This document shows, piece after piece, positions 35,052 to 43,705 of a DNA stretch of 64,000 bases (position 1 is the first letter of the stretch; the number at the start of each line of letters is the position of its first letter). This DNA is from Coprinellus micaceus (lineage: Eukaryota; Basidiomycota; Agaricomycetes; Agaricales; Psathyrellaceae): assembly GCA_951394405.1 (NCBI GenBank), contig OX596334.1, positions 682,001 through 746,000 of the forward strand. Reading direction: 5' to 3'. A program made the translations under genes and the position numbers. The notes below the pieces were generated by a model. It had not been told where the DNA came from. It did no database searches and worked only from the letters and a program-made list of their open reading frames with translations.

Positions 35052-35696
35052 GTGGGCGAGGTCGATGGAGTGTAGATCAACTCTGAGTACTGGGTACGTT
35101 TTGTGTCTGCTTTCCCGTTGTTTCTCGCGGTTTCCTGCCCCCACACAGAACATTCAACAGCTTTACCATACCTCACCCAGTGTTTCTGTCACCCATTCCA
35201 TCCAATACTTTGTTTCGCCTCTCCGTCACCGTTTCTTTCTTTCTCTACCTCCATCACCTCCAGTTGCTGATTGCATACCCATTTGACACGTTTCTCCTTC
35301 ATTATTTCCTCGATATCGATGACTTTACCCGAATGCTAACGATCTCATCCTCAGCGAATATGCAGCTATCATCCAACCGAGGTCAGGCCTAGCGAAGAAT
35401 CCGAACCGATGAGCCTCGGGGTGGACGTCTCACCCGCCCAGCTCAAGCCCCTGTGCTCTAGGCTCGCTCGGCGGTAATGATGTCCTTGTGTTGGTGCGAG
35501 GCCTTGACTGGAGTTTGGTGGTCCCGCCTGCTGTCGAAGAGCCCGGGTCTTTGGGGTGCGGGGTGCGGTACAACGTTCTGATATGCCCTGCATTCTTGCG
35601 CGAGTAGGAGCAGAACGAAGGGGTCTTGGGGTGAAGGCGGGTTGTCGAGCTCAGCTGGTGGGGAGCCGGAGAGTCGGAAGGGAGCACACTAGTGTG
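35052..35696. repeat. Large repeat unit, copy B, third segment
   Basis: Resumes the match to copy A at about 1929 (GTGGGCGAGG) and runs to the gypsy insertion. The last 150 bases match A around 2330-2425 only weakly. It includes intron-like segment 2 of copy B at 35094-35354. Confidence 0.6.
35094..35354 (+). other. Intron-like segment 2 (copy B)
   Basis: Counterpart of 1971-2246: GTACGTTTTGTGTCTGC at the start, ATGCTAACG and CCTCAG near the end. Confidence 0.5.
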
Positions 35697-35846
35697 TGTT
35701 ACGCTTCGCTTCACATAGTTTGTAATATGCACTATATTTCTTTTTGGTCTAGGACTTATTCTTTTTCTTTTGGCCAAACTTCTTTTGTATTATTATTTGT
35801 GTTTTGGTTAAGTAGTTGACTCTCATTGACTTGTTATGACGCCTAT

Positions 35847-35965
35847 TGAGTCATCTTATTTATGACTCATATTCGACTCATCCTTAGTCTGCCTAGATTA
35901 AGTATGACTTGTCTTTGACTGTAATCGACTTATAGTTATATTGACTCGTTAGTTATATTGACTCA
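35847..35965 (+). promoter_or_regulatory. Cluster of TGASTCA (Gcn4/AP-1 type) sites in the LTR
   Basis: Three perfect 7-bp sites (TGAGTCA, ATGACTCAT context, TTGACTCAT context) lie upstream of the TATA box, with several partial matches. TGASTCA is the known target of fungal Gcn4/Cpc1 bZIP factors. The same cluster is in the 3' LTR. That it makes transcription starvation- or stress-responsive is inference. Confidence 0.5.
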
Positions 35966-35985
35966 TAGCGACTAGTATCCATGGG

Positions 35986-36020
35986 TATATAAACCCTATA
36001 GATTAGACCCATGTACTTTA
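35986..36020 (+). promoter_or_regulatory. TATA box and predicted transcription start of the gypsy element
   Basis: TATATAAA starts 34 bases upstream of A36020. That A is the first base of AGCTTGTTAT, which is complementary to the primer site just inside the element, so it is the best candidate for the 5' end of the genomic RNA. Confidence 0.6.
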
Positions 36021-36290
36021 GCTTGTTATACTTTTCCCCCATTATCGAATAGTGCCTTGTGCCAAAACCCAAAGACAACTAAGAGCAAGCCAATTAAGCC
36101 AATAAGACAACGACCAACGCCTAAGTCCAAGCGAGCTATCGTCAACATAGTTCTTGGTAGTATCAGATACAACGATCGTCAACATCGTACTCGATACCTA
36201 AGTTAAGTAATCATTGTATCATTGACCATTGACCTGCCCAGAGTCGACCAATTGTCGGACACTTGTCCAACTCCCTCATCGAGGTCGTAA

Positions 36291-38117
36291 CAGAATAACA
36301 AGCTCCACAATTACGTTGCCCTCATTAACGAGCGCAACAACGGCTCGCCCAACACGTCTGCCGCAGGTTCTCCGGAAACTATTTCAACAACTTCGTCTAA
36401 TCAAGAACTCTCCTGCATCGACCACGTCCACGCTTTCGACTACATCAATAAAGCTGACACTTCATTTGACGATTCATCTCAAAAGGGAGGGGCCGTCTGG
36501 TACCGCTGCTATTATCAACCGTGTCCACATAGACTCGATAACCCAATTGAAGATCAGCAAGTAGACGCAGGATCCAGACCAGTAACTGAAAAAGACGAAC
36601 ACGACGAAAGACTTGTTACCAAATCAAAGGAGAAACACCAAGCATACGAGAAGCAACATAAAGCAACTCGTGACAGATACAGAGTAATTGAGGAAGAAGC
36701 AAGAGTTATCGCCACAAGAGAATTCAACCAAAAGCAAAAGGTTGAGAAGCTTAAAGAAGCCGAAGAACAGATCAAAAAGGATCTAGAAGACGCTAAATTA
36801 GCCGAAGAAGCAACACAGAAACTCGAAGAAGATCGAGAACAAGCAGAGAGAGAACTTAAAGCCAAACGGGAATTCGAAGCAGAACTCGCCAGAAAACTTC
36901 TAGAAGAACAAGCATCTTCTAAAGGAAAAGGAAGAGCAACCAAGCCGTACACCCGCCCAACATCCAAGAAAGGATCTAGAACTAATACGCCAGGAGGATC
37001 GAAGAAGTCATTCGAACCACCACAACAGATTCAAAGACAAGAATCTATCAAAGAAGTAAAGGAAACCGAATCCCCACCTAAAGTCGAACTCAAAGACGAA
37101 GACGTCGATATGGTTGACTCCACTTCTATTAACGTCACCAGCACTAACTCCGAAGCCAAAGTAAACGTCAAGAACTACAACGGTGACCGAAATGATTTTC
37201 TTACATTCAAAGACTCTCTTTCTCTTTTCTTCGACTATTACGAAGAACAATATAAAGACAAAGATAGGAAGAAAGTCATCTTTGTGTTATCCAAACTCAC
37301 TGATGGAGAAGCCGAAGTATGGAGGAAACTATACATGGACTCAGAGGAATACAAAACCGACAAATACAAAGACTTTTGGGACAAATTCGAAAAGAACTTC
37401 AGGAAAAAGTACGTACAGGATGACGCCCTGTACTACTTGAAGAACAAGAAGCAAGACAAAGAAAGCGCCCAAACCTTTATTACCAATTGGAGACAAATTG
37501 CTGCCGCTGCAAACTTCTCCCTTGTCAACAACGACCGAGTCGCACTAGACTATCTCAAGGGCGTACTCAAACCAGCAATTGTTGATAAAATGAAGTCTTA
37601 TTTGGATGAACCTGAAACTTTCGAAGATTGGGTGGAAAAGGCCATCCTATCTGATGGAAAATGGAGAAGAGAGAAGGAACAACGAATGGGACTGTCAAGA
37701 CCATTCGCATCGCAAGGATTCAGGCCAAACCCTGGAAGGCAAGCCACAAGAGATCCAAATGCCATGGATGTTGACGCGATTACCACGGAAGAAAGAAGGG
37801 AACTCCTAAACAAGAAAGCATGTTTCAATTGCCGAAAGGAAGGTCACTTCGCTAGGGACTGTCGTTCCCCAAGAAGAAATCAGGGATATCCACCACGGTA
37901 CGGATCCCAATCAGGAAATTACGTACCGAGGCAACAGCCACCCCCAAATGATCAGAACAACCGACAAGTCTCCACACTTTCCACTAAGAAAGTTCCTATC
38001 CAGGAAGCAGCAGTCAACATTCACTCCCTTCTATGCCAATATACGGGAGAAGAGGAAAGGGAAATCTTCGCCAAATTCCAGGAACTTTCCATTGGAAAGA
38101 TAGAGGATTTTCAGTGA
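36291..38117 (+). CDS. Gypsy Gag, with an upstream extension lacking an ATG
   Basis: Structural capsid/nucleocapsid protein. The first ATG is at 37110, giving 335 aa (MVDSTSINVTS...), with a CCHC knuckle (CFNCRKEGHFARDC) at about residue 238 from that ATG. The same frame is open without a stop back to 36291, the end of the LTR: 273 more codons, none ATG. The extension is not random-looking. Its middle is a long run of E, K, Q, R and A typical of coiled coil (for example KEAEEQIKKDLEDAKLAEEA), followed by a basic and proline-rich linker. Translation may start at a non-AUG codon, or a spliced leader may supply the ATG; alternatively only 37110-38117 is translated and the extension is a relic. 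The coordinates mark the open frame; the certain part is 37110-38117. It overlaps pol by 85 nt in the -1 frame. Confidence 0.8.
   Translation, partial: QNNKLHNYVALINERNNGSPNTSAAGSPETISTTSSNQELSCIDHVHAFDYINKADTSFDDSSQKGGAVWYRCYYQPCPHRLDNPIEDQQVDAGSRPVTEKDEHDERLVTKSKEKHQAYEKQHKATRDRYRVIEEEARVIATREFNQKQKVEKLKEAEEQIKKDLEDAKLAEEATQKLEEDREQAERELKAKREFEAELARKLLEEQASSKGKGRATKPYTRPTSKKGSRTNTPGGSKKSFEPPQQIQRQESIKEVKETESPPKVELKDEDVDMVDSTSINVTSTNSEAKVNVKNYNGDRNDFLTFKDSLSLFFDYYEEQYKDKDRKKVIFVLSKLTDGEAEVWRKLYMDSEEYKTDKYKDFWDKFEKNFRKKYVQDDALYYLKNKKQDKESAQTFITNWRQIAAAANFSLVNNDRVALDYLKGVLKPAIVDKMKSYLDEPETFEDWVEKAILSDGKWRREKEQRMGLSRPFASQGFRPNPGRQATRDPNAMDVDAITTEERRELLNKKACFNCRKEGHFARDCRSPRRNQGYPPRYGSQSGNYVPRQQPPPNDQNNRQVSTLSTKKVPIQEAAVNIHSLLCQYTGEEEREIFAKFQELSIGKIEDFQ
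36295..36304 (+). other. Self-complementary primer-binding site (Tf1-like self-priming)
   Basis: ATAACAAGCT, two bases after the LTR, is the exact reverse complement of AGCTTGTTAT at 36020-36029, the predicted first ten bases of the RNA. No match to the 3' end of a common tRNA primer was recognised here. Tf1 and related chromoviruses prime from the cleaved 5' end of their own RNA. Confidence 0.7.
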
Positions 38118-41100
38118 AGGAGGAAAACTCGACTATCTCTCCATCGCTGTGCATCCGATCCATGCTGATAGCCGAAATAAGAAACCAAAGCATGCACATT
38201 CCCATCACGATCATTCACGACGACCGAAATATTACCACTCAAGGATTTATTGACTGCGGAGCAGGAGGAAAATTTATTGACGAAAAATTCGCCCAAAGAA
38301 ATCAATTGCCCATCACGAAGCTTCGTTATCCCCTCGAAGCGAAGAACGTGGATGGAACGCCCAACAAATATGGAACGATTACCCATTATGTACAACTACC
38401 TCTTACGATTGACAAGAAAACGAAGAAACACCAGCTTTTAATTTGTGGCTTGGGAAAACAGACATTAATTTTAGGTTTTCCATGGCTTCAAGATGAAAAC
38501 CCCATGATCGATTGGAAACTCGGAACACTCACTTGGCGGGACACCGAGATCAACGCCATTCCAATCGAAATTCCAGAAATTGAAAACGACACCAGCATCA
38601 ACATCGTCGATACCGATATAGAAATAGAAGTTGAAGTCTATTTTTACGACGAAGATGTGGAAGAAGAATACACCCACGTTCATATCGCGAGAACCACACT
38701 ATCACGCAAACTCATCCTCCCCAAATATTCTGAACTTCCCGACGAATTTGATGAGTTTGACGACTTTGATGATGAAATTGAAGAGAAAACCGAGGCGGAA
38801 ATTAAGGCCAAACTACCGGAAGCATACCATGAATTTTTCGACGTGTTTAGCAAGAAAAACGCCGATAAATTCCCAGCCAGCACGAAGTATGATCATGCGA
38901 TCAACGTTAAAGACACCTTCGACCCAAGGAGAATGAAACCATATATACTTTCGCCAGATCAGGAAAAGGAAGTTAAAGACTTTCTCAAAGAAAATCTAAA
39001 ATTAGGACGTATTCGACCATCCCGATCCCCAATGGGATCACCAGTATTTTTTGTGAAAAAGAAAAATGGAAAACTTCGACTATGCCAAGACTATCGATAT
39101 CTCAATGAACACACGATATCAGACGCATACCCCATTCCCAGAATAGATGATCTTCTAAAAAGATTCCAGAAGGCGAAATACTTTTTTAAGATTGACTTGA
39201 AATGGGGATACAATAACGTCCGAATCAAGAAAGGAGACGAATGGAAGGCAGCCTTCATGACTCAAGGTGGACTGTTTGAACCCACAGTCATGTTCTTTGG
39301 CCTAAAGAACTCTCCGCCCACCTTCCAACGACTCATGGATGACGTCATTCACGAACACGATGAAATCGAAGAGCCACCCAAGATGGAACTAACAAGAACG
39401 AACAATGTCAGGGACATCGTTCATGCGCACGAAGAATTAGAAGAAGCACCATGGGTAGAAGTATACATGGATGATGTATTAGGAGCAGGAGAAACCAAGG
39501 AACAATGCCGAAAAGAAGCCAAACGAACATTGGCTAAACTCAGGAAAGCAGGACTACCAGCCAATATCGACAAATGCGCCTTCGAAGTAGAAGAAGTGGA
39601 TTTTCTCGGATTTATCATTGGACATGGGAAAATCTGCATGGATCCAGACAAGATCAAAGGACTAACGGAATGGCCAGTTCCCACCAAATTGAAAGAACTC
39701 CGATCGTTCTTAGGCTTTGGAAACTTCTATCGAAGGTTCATCAAAAACTATTCAAAAATAGCAGTACCACTACACGCTCTACAAGGAAAGGATGTTCCAT
39801 TCGTTTGGTCCGACGAATGCAACACAGCCTTTAACACCCTAAAGGAGAAATTCACGTCATACCCCGTTTTACATCTCCCGGACCCGGACAAACCATATCA
39901 AATCGAAGCAGACGCTTCGAAACACGCCTCAGGAGCCGTTCTGACTCAACTAGACGAAGACGGAGCAAGACACCCAATATGTTTTATGTCCAAAACATTC
40001 GACAGTGCTCAAAGAAACTACGAAATATACGACAGGGAATTACTTGCCATAATTCGAGCATTAGAAGAATGGCGACCATTCATTCAAGGTTCCCCTTTCA
40101 CAACCACGGTATATTCTGACCATCAGAATCTTACCTATTGGAGAAACCCACAACGACTTAGCCCCCGACAAGCAAGGGCATGTCTCACGCTGTCAAAATA
40201 CGACTTTGAATTGAAACATCAAGCGGGGACTAAGATGTTCCAATCAGACGCTCTATCAAGAAGACCGGATCTATGTCAAGACGATGAAGACCCAAAAGAA
40301 GTCACCATGCTTCCAGAAAACTTATTTGTGAATTTGATTGATACCGCTCTTCAAGAACAAATTCTCAACTCCGACAAAATGGAACAAGAAGCAACGGACG
40401 CTCTTAGACTCATTCTAGAAGAAGGTCCCACTGACCTCCAGAATGACCTAGAAGATTGGACCGTGGAAACCAAAGACGATAAACATATGCTATTTCGCAA
40501 AGGAAAAGCCTATGTTCCCGAAGATATCGAACTAAGACGCAAAATAGTAAAATTACATCACGACGCAGCAACAATCGGACACCCTGGAGAATTAGGAACA
40601 TTCAACGCTGTCAGAGAACATTATTGGTGGCCAGGAATGAGAAAATTCGTCAAAGCATACGTCAAAGGATGTGCCGAATGCCAACAATTTAAAATCAACC
40701 GACAACCGGTAAAACCGACGTTACTCCCTATTGTTGGGCCTGAGTCAAATCGCCCATTCACACAACTATCAATAGACTTTATCACCGATCTACCGACGTC
40801 AAAGGGATATGACTCAATCATGGTCGTGGTAGACCATGGGCTTACAAAGGGGGTAATTTTAGAACCCTGCAACAAAACTATTACGGCAAAACAAACCGCT
40901 GACGCATTTATTCGCCGCGTTTTTACCGATTACGGCCTACCGGACAAACTTATTTCCGATCGAGGCCCTCAATTCGCCGCCAAAACCTTCCGAGACCTTC
41001 TAGAAAAGCTAAAAATAGACTCTTCGTTATCAACCGCCTTTCATCCGCAAACCGATGGAGGTACCGAACGAGTAAACCAAGAGATAGAAGCATATCTTTC

Positions 41101-41812
41101 TATCTATTGTTCGGCGAACCCGTCAACTTGGAGTCAAGCTTTACCAATACTACAGTTTGTTCACAACTCTAGAAGACACGCGGATAGAACACATACCCCA
41201 TTTGAACTGATCATGGGTACACAACCTCGTGCCCTACCGGAAGCATTTGACAAAACCAACTTCCCTGCGAACGAAGAACGATTCAAAGAACTTCAGAAGT
41301 CAAGAAATGAAGCCCTATCCGCTCATGAACTCGCACGAAGTCGCATGATAGAACGAACATCTAGAACGTGGAAACCCTTCAAAGTCAACGACGAAGTATG
41401 GCTTGAAGCAAAAAACTTGAAGCTTCATTACCGATCAAAGAAGATGCAACCCAAACGTCTGGGACCATTCAAAGTGATAGAAATCATAGGGTCTAGGGCA
41501 TACCGTCTAGAACTTCCTAACCAATGGAAGATTCACAACGTCTTCCATATCTCGCTTCTATCACCTTTCAAGACCACCGATACCCACGGCCCATCATATC
41601 CGCAGCCACCACCTGACGTTATCAATGGAGAAGAAGAGTATGAGGTGGAAGGAATCATCAATCACCGAGTCAAACGCAATGGAGAAAAAGAATTTCTCAT
41701 CAAGTACCTTGGGTACGATGAGAATGAGTCAAAGTGGCTAAGGGAGGACGAACTAGGAAACTGCCAAGAAATCCTGGATGAGTATAAAGAGGACAACGGT
41801 CTGTTGCCCTAA
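38033..41812 (+). CDS. Gypsy Pol: protease, RT, RNase H, integrase, chromodomain (1259 codons)
   Basis: Presumably made by -1 frameshifting from gag; the true first residue lies in the 38033-38117 overlap. Aspartic protease FIDCGAGGKFID (Asp about 74). Reverse transcriptase from about residue 300, with LRLCQDYRYLN, FKIDLKWGYNN and the active site VYMDDV (Tyr 478). RNase H with EADASKHASGA (Asp about 627) and DREL. Integrase HHCC zinc domain near 842-880, then catalytic Asp 915 (SIDF), Asp 976 (SDRGPQF) and Glu 1012, a D-x35-E spacing. GPF motif near RLGPFKVIEI, then a C-terminal chromodomain (YEVEGIINHRV...FLIKYLGYDENESKWL). Such chromodomains direct integration to particular chromatin. Between RT motifs FQRLMDDVI and YMDD there are about 47 residues instead of about 20. 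The frame is intact, so probably functional. Confidence 0.95.
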   Translation: MPIYGRRGKGNLRQIPGTFHWKDRGFSVKEENSTISPSLCIRSMLIAEIRNQSMHIPITIIHDDRNITTQGFIDCGAGGKFIDEKFAQRNQLPITKLRYPLEAKNVDGTPNKYGTITHYVQLPLTIDKKTKKHQLLICGLGKQTLILGFPWLQDENPMIDWKLGTLTWRDTEINAIPIEIPEIENDTSINIVDTDIEIEVEVYFYDEDVEEEYTHVHIARTTLSRKLILPKYSELPDEFDEFDDFDDEIEEKTEAEIKAKLPEAYHEFFDVFSKKNADKFPASTKYDHAINVKDTFDPRRMKPYILSPDQEKEVKDFLKENLKLGRIRPSRSPMGSPVFFVKKKNGKLRLCQDYRYLNEHTISDAYPIPRIDDLLKRFQKAKYFFKIDLKWGYNNVRIKKGDEWKAAFMTQGGLFEPTVMFFGLKNSPPTFQRLMDDVIHEHDEIEEPPKMELTRTNNVRDIVHAHEELEEAPWVEVYMDDVLGAGETKEQCRKEAKRTLAKLRKAGLPANIDKCAFEVEEVDFLGFIIGHGKICMDPDKIKGLTEWPVPTKLKELRSFLGFGNFYRRFIKNYSKIAVPLHALQGKDVPFVWSDECNTAFNTLKEKFTSYPVLHLPDPDKPYQIEADASKHASGAVLTQLDEDGARHPICFMSKTFDSAQRNYEIYDRELLAIIRALEEWRPFIQGSPFTTTVYSDHQNLTYWRNPQRLSPRQARACLTLSKYDFELKHQAGTKMFQSDALSRRPDLCQDDEDPKEVTMLPENLFVNLIDTALQEQILNSDKMEQEATDALRLILEEGPTDLQNDLEDWTVETKDDKHMLFRKGKAYVPEDIELRRKIVKLHHDAATIGHPGELGTFNAVREHYWWPGMRKFVKAYVKGCAECQQFKINRQPVKPTLLPIVGPESNRPFTQLSIDFITDLPTSKGYDSIMVVVDHGLTKGVILEPCNKTITAKQTADAFIRRVFTDYGLPDKLISDRGPQFAAKTFRDLLEKLKIDSSLSTAFHPQTDGGTERVNQEIEAYLSIYCSANPSTWSQALPILQFVHNSRRHADRTHTPFELIMGTQPRALPEAFDKTNFPANEERFKELQKSRNEALSAHELARSRMIERTSRTWKPFKVNDEVWLEAKNLKLHYRSKKMQPKRLGPFKVIEIIGSRAYRLELPNQWKIHNVFHISLLSPFKTTDTHGPSYPQPPPDVINGEEEYEVEGIINHRVKRNGEKEFLIKYLGYDENESKWLREDELGNCQEILDEYKEDNGLLP

Positions 41813-41892
41813 ACTTCAGCCAGTTCATCCTGTCTACCCCACTCCACCACCCAAAGCCAATTCCCTTTCATAACATCTACACTTTCTTAAAA

Positions 41893-42801
41893 ATGTTCAA
41901 CTCCTCCTCCACCACCGCCTACGAGACCGCCCCCCAGAACTTCGACATCATCATCGGGACCGTCGTCCCCAACGACCTCCCCAAGAAACCCGTCCAAGTC
42001 CCCGCCTATGGCTACGCCGTCGCCCCCGACGTAGTCATGCTCCCGAAGCGTGCTTTCCCCACCGACTTCGAAACGTGCGACCTTCGCACCGCCTTCACCC
42101 CTGCCGAGATATACGTCGCCGAAGCGAAAATCAGGGAAATGAAGACGGTCAAGGACGTGATCAAGCAAACGGGACCAACGGGGGTCCTGTTCGGCGCCGC
42201 CAAGTACAACAACCCCGACGCCCATTGGGGGCATGCCCTGGAGGAGATCGAGGGGGCGGAGAGGTGGGAGGAAGAGCTGAAGGAAATCAAGGAGGCCGCG
42301 TACGAGTGCCCCGGAATACCCCCCACTAAATTCATGAACTTCATCGAGATGAAGTTGATGTGCGCCGAGTCGAGGAGGAAGTTAGCCACCAACACGATCG
42401 AAACCAACATCGACAAGGTTCGCGCCGCCGTCCGTCGCGCCCACCTCTACCTCCGCGAATTCGACTTCCGTAATCTCACCTACGGCCAGGTGAAGATGTA
42501 CAGCCTCACGAAGGAGGAGAAGATCAAGCGCAGGCTGGCCACCTGCACGTCCTGCAAGCAACCGGGCCATTGGCAAGTCGACCACACCAAGTGGTCCTGC
42601 ATCCATTGCAAGAAAACGGCGCCCGGGCATTACCCCGTCAACTGCCCCCAGAAGCCCAAGAAGCTTCGCCGTTCCAACCGCATCCGAAACCGCAACAAGA
42701 AGAAGGAGGAGAAGGTGGAGATTGACACCGAGTGGAAGCATGAGACCGGTTGGGGAGATGACGGTAACTGGGGACCCGAGTATCCCTCTGGTTCGGTTTG
42801 A
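41893..42801 (+). CDS. Third ORF of the gypsy element, zinc-knuckle protein of unknown function
   Basis: 302 aa starting MFNSSSTTAYETAPQ, beginning 81 nt after the pol stop and ending 31 nt before the 3' LTR. I recognise no family. The N-terminal two thirds are mixed alpha-type sequence with a glutamate-rich stretch (residues about 115-135). The C-terminal part has CTSCKQPGHWQVDH near residue 218 (C-x2-C-x4-H-x4-H) and CIHCKKTAPGHYPVNC (C-x2-C-x6-H-x4-C). It then has a highly basic run (PKKLRRSNRIRNRNKKK), suggesting nucleic acid binding. There is no signal peptide or membrane segment, so it is not envelope-like. Codons end mostly in G or C, unlike gag and pol in the same element. The short pyrimidine-rich leader CTTTCTTAAAA before the ATG resembles a fungal promoter-proximal region. 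It may be a captured host gene, a duplicated nucleocapsid or an accessory factor. Confidence 0.8.
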   Translation: MFNSSSTTAYETAPQNFDIIIGTVVPNDLPKKPVQVPAYGYAVAPDVVMLPKRAFPTDFETCDLRTAFTPAEIYVAEAKIREMKTVKDVIKQTGPTGVLFGAAKYNNPDAHWGHALEEIEGAERWEEELKEIKEAAYECPGIPPTKFMNFIEMKLMCAESRRKLATNTIETNIDKVRAAVRRAHLYLREFDFRNLTYGQVKMYSLTKEEKIKRRLATCTSCKQPGHWQVDHTKWSCIHCKKTAPGHYPVNCPQKPKKLRRSNRIRNRNKKKEEKVEIDTEWKHETGWGDDGNWGPEYPSGSV

Positions 42802-42820
42802 ATCAGAGTTTCAAAGTTTG

Positions 42821-42830
42821 TGAGGGGGGT
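42821..42830 (+). other. Polypurine tract of the gypsy element
   Basis: TGAGGGGGGT, two bases (AA) before the 3' LTR: the expected primer site for plus-strand DNA. Confidence 0.7.
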
Positions 42831-42832
42831 AA

Positions 42833-43428
42833 TGTTACGCTTCGCTTCACATAGTTTGTAATATGCACTATATTTCTTTTTGGTCTAGGACTTATTCTTT
42901 TTCTTTTGGCCAAACTTCTTTTGTATTATTATTTGTGTTTTGGTTAAGTAGTTGACTCTCGTTGACTTGTTATGACGCCTATTGAGTCATCTTATTTATG
43001 ACTCATATTCGACTCATCCTTAGTCTGCCTAGATTAAGTATGACTTGTCTTTGACTGTAATCGACTTATAGTTATATTGACTCGTTAGTTATATTGACTC
43101 ATAGCGACTAGTATCCATGGGTATATAAACCCTATAGATTAGACCCATGTACTTTAGCTTGTTATACTTTTCCCCCATTATCGAATAGTGCCTTGTGCCA
43201 AAACCCAAAGACAACTAAGAGCAAGCCAATTAAGCCAATAAGACAACGACCAACGCCTAAGTCCAAGCGAGCTATCGTCAACATAGTTCTTGGTAGTATC
43301 AGATACAACGATCGTCAACATCGTACTCGATACCTAAGTTAAGTAATCATTGTATCATTGACCATTGACCTGCCCAGAGTCGACCAATTGTCGGACACTT
43401 GTCCAACTCCCTCATCGAGGTCGTAACA
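42833..43428 (+). repeat. 3' LTR of the gypsy element
   Basis: 596 bp, the same length as the 5' LTR, with one difference seen. It is followed at once by the target duplication GTGTG. Confidence 0.95.
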
Positions 43429-43489
43429 GTGTGTCGTTGACGAGGGAGAGAGGGCTCCGAGGGGAGGCTGCGTTGGGGTAATATACGGG

Positions 43490-43705
43490 GTACGTGTCGT
43501 TCTTCGTTTACCCATTCGTCACATATACACTATTCAGCCTCTCTCTCATTCTTGCTACTACTCCACGCCCATTTCTTCTTCGTCTGCCGATCTCTGTTAT
43601 CTCAGTCCTTTAAATCGCTACCGAACCTTCCTTCTTCCGTTCATTTATCTACGTATTCTTCCTCAAGTTAAGCTTCAGATGCTAATGTTCTCCTTTCAAG
43701 TGCAG
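43490..43705 (+). other. Intron-like segment 3 (copy B)
   Basis: Counterpart of 2454-2653: GTACGTGTCG, ATGCTAATG and AAGTGCAG. Confidence 0.5.

Larger units (their letters stand above)
35697..36292 (+). repeat. 5' LTR of the gypsy element
   Basis: 596 bp beginning TGTTACGCTT and ending GGTCGTAACA. The TATA box TATATAAA lies at 35986-35993, with a plausible transcription start at A36020. Perfect TGASTCA palindromes occur at 35847-35853, 35863-35869 and 35959-35965, with further GACTCA half-sites between them. Confidence 0.95.
35697..43428 (+). mobile_element. Ty3/gypsy chromodomain retrotransposon, complete
   Basis: A 7.7-kb element with 596-bp LTRs (TGTTAC...GTAACA) that differ at one position noticed by eye (A at 35825, G at 42961). 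The flanking 5-bp duplication is GTGTG (35692-35696 and 43429-43433). Order is 5' LTR, self-complementary primer site, gag, pol (protease, RT, RNase H, integrase, chromodomain), a third ORF, polypurine tract, 3' LTR. No stop or frameshift beyond the expected gag-pol overlap. Near-identical LTRs point to recent insertion. It has an AT-richer composition than its surroundings, except in the third ORF. Confidence 0.95.

Noticed and set aside
38059..38065. GGGAAAT as the gag-pol slippery site
   Set aside because: It is in the wrong register relative to gag codons, so the two tRNAs could not both re-pair in the -1 frame.
41893..42801. Third gypsy ORF as an envelope gene
   Set aside because: No signal peptide, membrane segment or cleavage motif; the zinc knuckles and basic tail point to nucleic acid binding.
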